Origin: JBBDSV01 sp040904785
GTDB lineage: Bacteria > Actinomycetota > Nitriliruptoria > Nitriliruptorales > Nitriliruptoraceae
Length of the DNA: 48,125 nucleotides
Direction: 5' to 3'
NCBI GenBank assembly: GCA_040904785.1
Contig: JBBDSV010000024.1
Coordinates: forward strand, 1-48,125
Shown: piece after piece, positions 39,729-47,617 of the stretch
Layout of the letters: each line of letters begins with the position of its first letter
How positions within the stretch are numbered: position 1 is the stretch's first letter
Program-made: the position numbers and the translations under genes
Notes under the pieces: model-generated
The model's input: only the letters and a program-made list of their open reading frames with translations
Database searches by the model: none
What the model was told of the DNA's origin: nothing

Positions 39729-40568
39729 GTGCCGGAACTCCCCGAAGTCGAATCCGTGCGGCGGCAACTGCTGGGCGTCATCGTTGGGCGCCGCATCGTC
39801 GGTGCGTGGGCTGACGCCCACCCGTCCGCGCGCCAGTCGGCGGTTGCCGATGCTGTCGGCGGGACGATCACCGCCGTCCGGAGGCGAGGCAAGTTCTTAC
39901 TGATTCCGCTCCGTTTCGCCACGGCCAAGCGTGCGGGCGCAGATCGTGAATTGGTTCTGCACCTTGGCATGACCGGATCGCTTCGCGTTGCGACCGCAAC
40001 CGACAAAGCCACCTGGCACCACGATCGTGCGTGGTTCGACTTCGACGACGGCGCGCGCATGCTCTTCGGCGACCCACGACGCTTCGGCCGTATCGCAGTC
40101 GTCGCCAATGGCGACTACACAGCGACGAGTCCGACGCTGGCCGCACTCGGTCCAGAACCGCTCGACGCCACATTCGATGTCTCCGCGTTCGCGACCGCAC
40201 TGGCCGCGACACGCGCGCCAGTGAAAGCAGCGCTGCTGCAGCAACGGATCGTGGCGGGAATCGGCAACATCTACGCGGACGAAGCCCTGTGGCGAGCCGG
40301 CATCCACCCACGCGCGCGACGCGTCGGTTCAGCGCGTGCCGCACGGCTGCACGAGGCAATTGTGGCGGTCCTCACCGCGGCGATCGACCGGGAAGGCACC
40401 ACGTTTCGCGACTACAGGATGGTCAATGGGCAGTCGGGTCGCTATGCATCCCAGCTTGACGTCTATGGCAAGGCCGGGAACCCCTGCCGACGATGCGGCA
40501 CGACCCTGCGGCGCGACGTCATCGCGCAACGTGGCACCTCCTACTGCCCGCGATGTCAGCGCATGTGA
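39729..40568 (+). CDS. mutM: Formamidopyrimidine-DNA glycosylase (Fpg/MutM)
   Basis: This 279-residue bifunctional glycosylase/AP lyase removes 8-oxoguanine and formamidopyrimidines. The catalytic N-terminus after initiator removal is PELPEVESVRRQL. HLGMTGSLRV, the H2TH region (VAGIGNIYADEALWRAGIHP) and the C-terminal zinc finger (CRRCGTTLRRDVIAQRGTSYCPRCQ) are complete. Family also includes Nei; PELPEVE favours Fpg. GTG start. Confidence 0.93.
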   Translation: MPELPEVESVRRQLLGVIVGRRIVGAWADAHPSARQSAVADAVGGTITAVRRRGKFLLIPLRFATAKRAGADRELVLHLGMTGSLRVATATDKATWHHDRAWFDFDDGARMLFGDPRRFGRIAVVANGDYTATSPTLAALGPEPLDATFDVSAFATALAATRAPVKAALLQQRIVAGIGNIYADEALWRAGIHPRARRVGSARAARLHEAIVAVLTAAIDREGTTFRDYRMVNGQSGRYASQLDVYGKAGNPCRRCGTTLRRDVIAQRGTSYCPRCQRM

Positions 40569-40636
40569 ACGACCTGCATCGGCATGTCACGCACACGTGG
40601 TAGAACGTGTGTTCGGTCGTGGGGAAGGCGCCGTGG

Positions 40637-42349
40637 ATGCCGACGCTCATCGGGACACCATCGCACCAGCCGACGTTCGACGATCTCGGCACGCCGTTGA
40701 TCGACACAACATTCGTCGTCGTGGACCTGGAGACGACCGGGCTCGATCCCCGGCGTGACCGCATCACCGAAATCGGCGCGGTCCGTGTGCGTGGCGGAGA
40801 CGTCGAGCGCGAATTCTCGACCTTCGTCCATCCGGGCCGGCCGATCCCGGCCGCGATCACAGCATTGACCGGGATCACCGATGCGATGGTGCGAAATGCA
40901 CCACGGATCGATGACGTCCTTGACCATTTCCGGCCGTTCGTCGCCGGCGCAGTCTTCGTCGCGCACAACGCACGGTTCGACCACGGATTCCTCGCGACAG
41001 CTTTCGCTCGCGCCGGATTGCCCGAATTCGGTCCTGTGGTGATCGACACCGCTCGCCTCGCTCGGCGGCTGCTTCGCGACGAGGTACGCAACGTGCGGCT
41101 GTCGACGCTTGCCGGTCACCTGGGCGCGCGGACGCGCCCGGCCCATCGCGCCCTGGCCGACGCCCGGGCAACCGTCGACGTCCTGCATGCCCTGCTCGAA
41201 CGGGCGGGTTCCCTCGGCGCGACGTCGCTGGAGGAACTGCGTGACCTGACGCGCTCGCGCTCGGACCGGCGGTTTCGACGCATCCAGCTCGTGCGGGACG
41301 CGCCCCGAACGTGCGGTGTCTACCAGTTCGAGGCCCACGACGGTGAAATCCTGTACGTCGGCAAGGCCACCGACCTTCGCAGTCGTCTGCGCACGTACTT
41401 CGGACAGGACGAGCGACGCAGCATCGACCAAATGATCCGTGAGACGCATCGCGTTCGTTGGACCGTCACGCCGACACTGCTCGACGCCGAGATTCGAGAA
41501 CTGCGGGCGATCCAAGCCCACCTGCCGCGCTACAACCGCGCGTCGACACGTCCAACCCCACCTGTCTACATCGCGCTGACCGACGAAGCGATGCCGCGGC
41601 TGTCGATCGTGCGCGAGGAATCACGACACCCTCGACGAACGATTGGTCCGCTGGCTTCCCGCGGCGAGGCCCGTCGTGTCGTCGAGGCGCTCGAAGCGGT
41701 CACCGATATCCGGACCTGCCGGGTACGGCTGCGCCGACGTCAAGACCATCCGGCGTGCGTCCTCAAGTCCATCGGGCGGTGCGCTGCCCCGTGCGACGGT
41801 ACGCAGTCGATCGAGGACTATGCGGAGACGGTGGCTGCCCTCGAGCGAGCACTCGATGCACCCGATGAGCTTTTGGCCGTTCTCCGGTCACGGATGCACG
41901 AACTTGCCGCGCAGCGACGCTTTGAACACGCCGCGGAGGCGCGGGCGCAGTTGTACGCCGTCGCAAGTGCGCTCCATCGGCACCGGCGCGTCGAACAACT
42001 TCGCGACGCCGGCAGGCTCGTGATCGCCTGGGATTACCCCGACCACCGGGAAGTCGTGGTCATCGATCGCGGCACCTACGTGTCGTCGCACCGCATCGAT
42101 CGCGACATTCAGCAGCCAGCGCTGTTCGATGGTGGAGCTGTGGACAGAGCTCAGCGATCGCAGGATCCGGTCGCAGAAACGAGCTGTCTGCTGCGCGCGC
42201 TCGAGCGCCCAGACGCGCGCGTTCTGGAATCCGACGGTGACTTCGCGTCTGTGCTGGCCGGTGGGCGGACGATCTCGGAACATGTCCGCGAGGCCAAACG
42301 CGTGGCGCGAACGATCCGCGCCGACACCCTCGCCACCTCAGCGGCGTGA
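40637..42349 (+). CDS. DnaQ-like DEDD exonuclease fused to GIY-YIG nuclease and UVR motif
   Basis: This 570-residue protein joins two nucleases. The 3'-5' exonuclease (about 24-190) has VDLETTG (D30, E32), AHNARFDHGF (109-118) and HRALADA (170-176), the DEDDh set. The GIY-YIG domain (about 220-310) has GVYQF, LYVGKATDLRSRLRTYF and the metal-ligand Glu in LLDAEIRELRAIQ. A UVR-like helix pair follows (LRSRMHELAAQRRFEHAAEARAQL). The UvrC C-terminal RNase-H-like nuclease and HhH are absent. Such DnaQ-Cho fusions occur in actinobacteria (M. tuberculosis Rv2191). It probably acts in DNA repair as a Cho-like incision enzyme with proofreading. ATG 40637 has GGGGAAGG eight bases upstream. Confidence 0.9.
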   Translation: MPTLIGTPSHQPTFDDLGTPLIDTTFVVVDLETTGLDPRRDRITEIGAVRVRGGDVEREFSTFVHPGRPIPAAITALTGITDAMVRNAPRIDDVLDHFRPFVAGAVFVAHNARFDHGFLATAFARAGLPEFGPVVIDTARLARRLLRDEVRNVRLSTLAGHLGARTRPAHRALADARATVDVLHALLERAGSLGATSLEELRDLTRSRSDRRFRRIQLVRDAPRTCGVYQFEAHDGEILYVGKATDLRSRLRTYFGQDERRSIDQMIRETHRVRWTVTPTLLDAEIRELRAIQAHLPRYNRASTRPTPPVYIALTDEAMPRLSIVREESRHPRRTIGPLASRGEARRVVEALEAVTDIRTCRVRLRRRQDHPACVLKSIGRCAAPCDGTQSIEDYAETVAALERALDAPDELLAVLRSRMHELAAQRRFEHAAEARAQLYAVASALHRHRRVEQLRDAGRLVIAWDYPDHREVVVIDRGTYVSSHRIDRDIQQPALFDGGAVDRAQRSQDPVAETSCLLRALERPDARVLESDGDFASVLAGGRTISEHVREAKRVARTIRADTLATSAA

Positions 42350-42350
42350 C

Positions 42351-42746
42351 TCAGCTGACCACCGAACCCGGTGGAAGCGACGCGTCCGGTGCGAGCAACC
42401 GCACGGTGCCGTCCGCCTCGAGTCCACCGAGCACGAGAAACTCGCTCGTGAGGTTTGCGACGCGCTTCGGCGGCAGATTGACGACGCCGACGACGTCTCG
42501 GCCGATGAGCGACTCGGGCGCATAGTTGGCGACCTTGGCGCTCGTCCGCAACGTTCCCACGTGGGGTCCGAAATCGACGGTGAGCACGACTGCGGGATCT
42601 CGTGCGGCGGTGAACGGCGCGGCGTCGACGACGCGCCCGACGCGAAGGTCGACGGCGAAGAAGTCCGCGGCGGCGATGGGATCCTTCGCGGCAACTGCCA
42701 AAGGCTCGTATGGACGTGAATCAGGGTCAAGGCGATGCTGCATCAT
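42351..42746 (-). CDS. CsaA/Trbp111-like tRNA-binding domain protein
   Basis: This 131-residue protein is one OB-fold tRNA-binding module: FFAVDLRVGRVVDAAPF, LTVDFGPHVGTLRTSAKVANYAPESLIGRDVVGVVNLPPKRVANLTSEFLVLGG. It resembles CsaA, reported as a secretion chaperone, and the free tRNA-binding protein Trbp111; role uncertain. The start (TAATG) overlaps the trpD stop, so the genes are coupled. It converges on the nuclease fusion with one base between stops. Confidence 0.85.
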   Translation of the reverse strand: MMQHRLDPDSRPYEPLAVAAKDPIAAADFFAVDLRVGRVVDAAPFTAARDPAVVLTVDFGPHVGTLRTSAKVANYAPESLIGRDVVGVVNLPPKRVANLTSEFLVLGGLEADGTVRLLAPDASLPPGSVVS

Positions 42747-43798
42747 TACACCCGCCGCCCGACCGCCAACGTCTGGGTCAACGCCGCCCATCGATCCTTG
42801 ACGTCACGCGCCGCCCCATCGTCGATCGCCGCACGGGCACGTTCGATGCCGGCAGCAATCGAGTCGACGACACCAGCGGCGTAGAGCGCCGCGCCCGCGT
42901 TGAGCGCGACGACATCGGTTGCCCGGCCGCCGACTCCGTCGAGGATCGCATCCGCGATCGCCACATTCGCGGCCGCATCGCCGCCGCGAAGATCGTCCGT
43001 CGTCGCGGCGTCGAGCCCCAGATCGCGCGGATCAAGCTCCTGGGCGTCTACCGCACCGTCGCGGATCTCCCACACCTGCGAGGGGCCGGTCGTCGTGAGT
43101 TCATCAAGCCCGTCGTGGCCACGAAACACCAAACCCTGTGTGCCGAGCGCCGCCAGCGCGTCCGCCATGACCGGTGCGAGCCGTGGATCGGCGACGCCAA
43201 CCGCACGTATGGGTGCTCCGGCGGGGTTGGCCAACGGCCCGAGCACGTTGAACACCGTCGGAATCCCGAGATGCTGCCGGACCGGGCCGACGATCCGCAT
43301 CGCCGGATGAAACGACCGCGCGTACAGGAAGCCGATGCCGACGTCACGGATGCAGTGTGCGACGTCCTCGGGTGCCAACTCGATGTCGATTCCCCACGCC
43401 TCGAGCAGGTCGGCGCTGCCGCAGAGGCTTGATGCGGCACGGTTGCCGTGCTTGGCGACGGGTACGTCGCACGCGGCGACGACAATCGCCGAGACGGTCG
43501 AGATGTTGAACGTCCCACCCCCATCTCCCCCGGTACCGACAACGTCGACGAGGAGTGACCGGAGCGTCGCGTCGATCGTGATCGGCTCGGCTGCGTCGAT
43601 CATCGCGCGAACGAAGCCGGCGATCTCGCCGGCTGACTCCCCCTTGGCGCGCAACGCCACCAGCAACGCCGCGATCTGTTCCGGCTCTGCGTCACCTTGC
43701 ATGACGTCACGCATGACCGCAGCGGCACGATCTTCGTCGAGATCCTCCCCGGCGATGAGGTGTGCGAGCACCTCAGGCCATTGTGTGGATGACGCCAT
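42746..43798 (-). CDS. trpD: Anthranilate phosphoribosyltransferase
   Basis: This 350-residue enzyme transfers phosphoribose from PRPP to anthranilate, step 2 of tryptophan synthesis. PRPP loop VGTGGDGGGTFNIST, metal site DDLRGG, KHGNRAASS and the C-terminal glycine-rich FNVLGPLANPAG region are all present. Start ATG 43798 follows AGGAGG by four bases. It lies apart from other trp genes, as in mycobacteria. No Trp leader or hairpin lies in the 55-nt gap before it. Confidence 0.95.
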   Translation of the reverse strand: MASSTQWPEVLAHLIAGEDLDEDRAAAVMRDVMQGDAEPEQIAALLVALRAKGESAGEIAGFVRAMIDAAEPITIDATLRSLLVDVVGTGGDGGGTFNISTVSAIVVAACDVPVAKHGNRAASSLCGSADLLEAWGIDIELAPEDVAHCIRDVGIGFLYARSFHPAMRIVGPVRQHLGIPTVFNVLGPLANPAGAPIRAVGVADPRLAPVMADALAALGTQGLVFRGHDGLDELTTTGPSQVWEIRDGAVDAQELDPRDLGLDAATTDDLRGGDAAANVAIADAILDGVGGRATDVVALNAGAALYAAGVVDSIAAGIERARAAIDDGAARDVKDRWAALTQTLAVGRRV

Positions 43799-43853
43799 CC
43801 GTCCTCCTGTCAACGTCGGCCGTCACCACGCCAGGCGGCCAACGGCGGATCGG

Positions 43854-44303
43854 TCACTCCTGGTGGTCCCGAGTCGCGGCCGCAACTTGCGCTGATGCGG
43901 CCCCCGCATCGCCGTACGGCGGCGGCTGGGTCCCAATGATGCGCTCGGCGGTCGCGGAGAGGGTAAACGCGTCGACTGGCTTGCAGATGAAGGCGCTTGC
44001 GCCGGCCCAGCGCGACAACCACGCATCTGTCTCGCGCGATCCGAGGATGACCGTCGGGATCGCTGCACGGCCTTCGAGTTCGCAGCGAGCCCGGATGTCG
44101 TAGAGGGCGGCATAGCCCCCACGCGGGTGCAGATCGCCGTCGACGATTGCGACGTCGAAGCTGTGATCGGGCTGCAGCAGGGCGTTGCGCAGCTCGTCGG
44201 CCGTCGCGGCGGTCTCGACGACCGCACCTTCGATGAGCGTCACCGCATTCGCCGCACGTCGGCGTTCGTCGGCATCGTCCGATACGACAAGGAAGCGCGC
44301 CAT
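43854..44303 (-). CDS. Single-domain response regulator (CheY-like)
   Basis: This 149-residue receiver has paired acids near the start (VVSDDADERR), the phospho-acceptor Asp in DVAIVDGDL (about 52), a Ser for the switch position (VILGSRE) and the Lys in FICKPVDAF. After residue 125 there is only a short low-complexity tail, so there is no output domain. No histidine kinase is nearby. ATG 44303 follows GAGAGGG. It is probably co-transcribed with trpD and divergent from the cysteine desulfurase gene. Confidence 0.85.
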   Translation of the reverse strand: MARFLVVSDDADERRRAANAVTLIEGAVVETAATADELRNALLQPDHSFDVAIVDGDLHPRGGYAALYDIRARCELEGRAAIPTVILGSRETDAWLSRWAGASAFICKPVDAFTLSATAERIIGTQPPPYGDAGAASAQVAAATRDHQE

Positions 44304-44410
44304 GTCCCTCTCAATGCTGCCGCAGTCAACTCCGCGGGTGCACGATACCGTGCCGCCACGACGTGCTCCCGCCTGCACCGCGCTGGTGACGCACGACATC
44401 GCAAACGTCG

Positions 44411-44416
44411 TATCGT
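44411..44416 (+). promoter_or_regulatory. -10 box of cysteine desulfurase gene, leaderless start
   Basis: TATCGT ends six bases before ATG 44423 and no Shine-Dalgarno is present, again suggesting a leaderless mRNA. The -35 is weak. Confidence 0.5.
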
Positions 44417-44422
44417 GCCACC

Positions 44423-45574
44423 ATGGATCCGCGCTATCTCGACGTCGCGTCTCGCTGGCCGCTGCGCCCCGAGGCCGCTACCGCGTGGAACGACGCCGTT
44501 GCGCTCGATCTCGGCGACCCCACCCGGCACCACCGGCCCGGTCGACGCGCCGCTGAGCTGCTCGACCGCGCGACCGCAACCGTTGCGACGACCTTCGGCG
44601 TGAAACCTGAGCGCATCGTGTGGACCTCGGGAGGCACCGAAGCGGTGCATCTGGCAGTCGCGGGGACGGTCGCGGCCGCGGACCACGCGGGTGACCACCG
44701 ATCCCAGATCGTCGTGTCCGCCGTCGAACATTCCAGCGTGCTCGAGGCAGCCCAGCGTGTGGCCGCGGCATCGTCGCGCACCGTGACGACGATCGGCGTC
44801 GACCACGCCGGCCGCATCGATGTAGACGCGGCGCGTGCGGCGATCTCGTCCGACACGCTCGCCGTGCATGTGCAGCACGCCAATCACGAGGTCGGCACGC
44901 TGCAACCGGTGCACGAAATCGCGCGCATCGCACACGACGCGGGCGCACTCGTACACGTCGACGCATGCCAAACTGCGGGCCAGGTCGGATTCACACTGGC
45001 ACAACTCGATGCAGACCTCATCTCCGCGTCCGCAGCGAAGTTCGGGGGGTGCGCCGGGGTCGGTGTCCTCGCGCTGGGAGACCGCGCCCGCATCCTCCCG
45101 CAGTTCGTCGGCGACGACCGCCAGCACCATCGCCGCGCCGGCATGCTCGACACCGCCGCCTTGGCGGCGTCGGCGGTCGCGCTGCGGGTGGCGACCGACC
45201 GTCTGCAGCAGGAGCATTCGACCCGGGAGACACTGCGCCGTCGTCTGCGCGAAGCGCTCGTCGCACGTGTTCCCGACGTCGCAGTCCACGGACCATTGGC
45301 GGATGCGCATCCGGGCATCGTGGCGTTCAGCGCCCTCTACGTGGACGGCGCAACGCTGCAGATCGAGCTTGATCGTGCGGGATTCGCGGTCCATTCCGGA
45401 TCGTCGTGCGCGTCGGCGGCTGGCGCCCCGTCCCACGTCCTGGTCGCGATGAAGGCGTTGACGCACGGTCATGTGCGCGTGTCGTTCGGCCCGGAGACCG
45501 GCGTGGCCGACATCGACGCGTTTGTCCGCGCCTACGCCGCGATCGTCGAACGACTCCGCGCGCGGCATCGGTAG
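44423..45574 (+). CDS. Cysteine desulfurase (NifS/IscS-like)
   Basis: This 383-residue class-V PLP enzyme takes sulfur from cysteine to form an enzyme persulfide. SGGTEAVHLAV, QHANHEVGTLQPV, VDACQT, the PLP Lys in SASAAKFGG and the catalytic Cys in HSGSSCASAAG are all present. The SSCAS loop suits IscS-type donors. TusA 1.3 kb downstream is a natural sulfur acceptor, and an ErpA carrier lies beyond. Partners may include Fe-S assembly or tRNA thiolation; the sequence does not choose between them. Confidence 0.92.
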   Translation: MDPRYLDVASRWPLRPEAATAWNDAVALDLGDPTRHHRPGRRAAELLDRATATVATTFGVKPERIVWTSGGTEAVHLAVAGTVAAADHAGDHRSQIVVSAVEHSSVLEAAQRVAAASSRTVTTIGVDHAGRIDVDAARAAISSDTLAVHVQHANHEVGTLQPVHEIARIAHDAGALVHVDACQTAGQVGFTLAQLDADLISASAAKFGGCAGVGVLALGDRARILPQFVGDDRQHHRRAGMLDTAALAASAVALRVATDRLQQEHSTRETLRRRLREALVARVPDVAVHGPLADAHPGIVAFSALYVDGATLQIELDRAGFAVHSGSSCASAAGAPSHVLVAMKALTHGHVRVSFGPETGVADIDAFVRAYAAIVERLRARHR

Positions 45575-45692
45575 GCGCGGGGACAGACGGCCCTGTGCGC
45601 GACGGGTACCGGTGGTTAGTGTTGCGTGCCGGTCGCTGCGGCTCGCACGGTGGGCACGCCAGCTCGGAGGATTCGGCCACGAAGGAGTCGGC

Positions 45693-46802
45693 ATGGACAG
45701 TTGGGCGCTCGGCCGCTCCGTGCTCGTACCTGTCGCGAACCCGGCGTCGGTTCCGCCACTGCTCGAGCACGCCGCACGGATCGCCTTCGCCGACGACGGC
45801 CGTATCGAGATCATCACCGTCCTGCGAGAACATGCCTCCGCACAAGACCACGCACGCGCGTGGAGCGGACTGGCCGAAGCCGAACGCCTGCACGACGCCC
45901 TGCAGGTTCCCATCACCGGCCGCGTCGTTCACGCCGACGACCCCGCATCCGGCGTACTCGAAGCGATTGACGCCACACGTGCGACGCTCGTGCTCATGGG
46001 CTGGCGCGGAACTTCATCCACGACCGATGTGTTCGGCCGCCTGATCGATCGGATCGTGGGCCACTCCACGGCACCGCTGGCAATTCTGCGACTCGGCACG
46101 CAGGCACCGCGACGCATCGTGCTGCCCATCTCGTCCGATCATCTGCTTCCAGGGGGCGAATCAGGGCTCGCGCTCGCTGGCGCGCTCACGGAACGATTGG
46201 CTCACCTCACCGAGGAGCCGACGACGGTGTTGCGGACGGGCGCGGGGGACCACCCGCTGCCGCCGGCGATTCAGGCGCTCGGTGATCGTGTCCACCACGA
46301 TGCGCGTCGCAATCACCACGCGGTCGCCGAGTTCGCCCGGCGCGGAGATCTGATCATCGCGTCAGTGGCGCCGACCGTGTCCGGCCTACGCAACGCAACC
46401 ACCCACCTCGCGTGGGCGGCGCCCGAAGCGACGCTCTTAATCGCCGTCGACGTCGGCCGCAGGGGCGAGCCCGGACTCGTCGACGCGGTTGAAGACGCGG
46501 GCCGGCCAGCGCCACAACGGCGCATGCAGCCGGAACGGACGCTCCATGTCGTCGTCACCGCACGTTTGACCGGTGATCACGCGACGACCGACGCCGAACT
46601 CACCCAGGCACTTCGCGATGTCGGTGCGACGCACAATGTGATGACGTGGTGGCCAGCCGGCGACGAGCACCCACATGTCCGTGCGACCGTCAGCGTGCAG
46701 GCCCCGTCGACGAATCACGCCATCGCCCGCGTGATGACCGCCCTCCACGACGCACCTGAATTGCGTGGTGCCGAGATCTCGTACGATGTCGAGCGGGCCT
46801 GA
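45693..46802 (+). CDS. Universal stress protein-like tandem-domain protein
   Basis: This 369-residue cytoplasmic protein begins with a UspA-like module (about 5-138: SVLVPVANPASVPPLLEHAARIAF..., LVLMGWRGTSSTTDVFGRLIDRIVGHSTAPLAILRL). It continues with a second, more diverged one (RRIVLPISSDHLL onward) and a C-terminal region of unknown type (HVVVTARLTGDHATTDAELTQALRDVG). The first module's GWRGTSSTTDVFGRLIDRI recalls the G-2X-G-9X-G(S/T) nucleotide motif. GAAGGAG precedes ATG 45693. It sits between cysteine desulfurase and TusA, so may be co-expressed with sulfur transfer. Confidence 0.75.
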   Translation: MDSWALGRSVLVPVANPASVPPLLEHAARIAFADDGRIEIITVLREHASAQDHARAWSGLAEAERLHDALQVPITGRVVHADDPASGVLEAIDATRATLVLMGWRGTSSTTDVFGRLIDRIVGHSTAPLAILRLGTQAPRRIVLPISSDHLLPGGESGLALAGALTERLAHLTEEPTTVLRTGAGDHPLPPAIQALGDRVHHDARRNHHAVAEFARRGDLIIASVAPTVSGLRNATTHLAWAAPEATLLIAVDVGRRGEPGLVDAVEDAGRPAPQRRMQPERTLHVVVTARLTGDHATTDAELTQALRDVGATHNVMTWWPAGDEHPHVRATVSVQAPSTNHAIARVMTALHDAPELRGAEISYDVERA

Positions 46803-46863
46803 GGGCATCTTCGTGCCCGGACGTGGCACCGAAGCGCGATCCCCCGCCTCGTCAGGAGTGGTC

Positions 46864-47115
46864 ATGCCTACCACCGGTACCGAGTCGCCGATGGTCGAAG
46901 TCGACGCCCGAGGGTTGGCCTGCCCGCTGCCGGTGATCGAGCTCGCCCGGGCGATCGACGGGACGTCACCTGGTGGCCGGGTCCGACTATTGGCCACCGA
47001 CGTCGCCGCGAAGGTCGACGTCCCCGTGTGGTGTCGGATGCAACGCCATCAACTCGTGTCCCTCGACGAGGTCGATGCGCACTGGGTATTCGTGGTCGAA
47101 CGGCGCACCGGGTGA
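46864..47115 (+). CDS. TusA-family sulfurtransferase
   Basis: This 83-residue protein has the TusA core VEVDARGLACPLPVIELARAID, with the persulfide Cys followed by PLPV, and ends WCRMQRHQLVSLDEVDAHWVFVVERR. It accepts sulfur from IscS-type desulfurases for tRNA thiolation, molybdopterin or other pathways. AGGAG lies five bases before ATG 46864. It ends the plus-strand run; ErpA converges 34 nt away with a hairpin between. Confidence 0.88.
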   Translation: MPTTGTESPMVEVDARGLACPLPVIELARAIDGTSPGGRVRLLATDVAAKVDVPVWCRMQRHQLVSLDEVDAHWVFVVERRTG

Positions 47116-47116
47116 C

Positions 47117-47141
47117 GTGTCCGTCGCACGGCGACGAACAC
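47117..47141. terminator. Hairpin between convergent tusA-like and erpA genes
   Basis: GTGTcCGTCG and CGACGaACAC form a stem of ten positions (nine pairs, one C/A mismatch) with a 5-nt loop. There is no U-tract on either strand, so it may be a weak bidirectional terminator or an mRNA 3'-end stabiliser. Only the stem itself is directly visible. Confidence 0.35.
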
Positions 47142-47149
47142 GGAATTGC

Positions 47150-47509
47150 TCAGAACGTCGCGCTGTCTCCGCACGCGCACGAGCCGGACGAATTCGGGTT
47201 CTCGATGGAGAAGCCCGAGGCCTCGAGCGACTCCTTCCAGTCGATGACCGCCCCGGTCAGATAGGGCGACGACATCTTGTCGAGACGGACCCGGATCCCG
47301 TGGTGCTCCTCCTCGATGTCGCCGTCGAGCGCGCGGTCGTCGAAGAACAGGGCGTACCGGAATCCGGCGCACCCGCCCGCCTGGACCGCGACGCGGAGCG
47401 CAACATCGTCAACGTCGGGCTGATCCGCGAGGAAGCTGCGGACCTTCTCCGCCGCGGTCTGCGTCAACGTGATCGTCGTACCGGTCTCGGTTGCAGTGTC
47501 GGCGCTCAC
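47150..47509 (-). CDS. erpA: A-type iron-sulfur carrier (ErpA/HesB-like)
   Basis: This 119-residue protein has the A-type carrier Cys pattern: GGCAGFRYAL (one Cys) and GSCACGDS (CXC) near the C-terminus, with SPYLTGAVIDWKESL between. It passes [Fe-S] clusters to apo-proteins. In M. tuberculosis the equivalent gene (Rv2204c) lies next to glycerate kinase (Rv2205c), as here. It is 108 nt from the kinase end. Confidence 0.92.
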   Translation of the reverse strand: MSADTATETGTTITLTQTAAEKVRSFLADQPDVDDVALRVAVQAGGCAGFRYALFFDDRALDGDIEEEHHGIRVRLDKMSSPYLTGAVIDWKESLEASGFSIENPNSSGSCACGDSATF

Positions 47510-47617
47510 GCGAATCTCCTGTGGTTCGACGGTCGAGGCCGGACGTCTCGAAGTCGGGCCTCTGGTGGCGACGAGTGTACCGACCGACCACGGGATCTCG
47601 CCGCGAGGTCACGGCAA

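Noticed and set aside
44240..45916. 558-residue minus-strand open frame
   Set aside because: Shadow of the cysteine desulfurase and Usp-like genes on the other strand, both with intact motifs.
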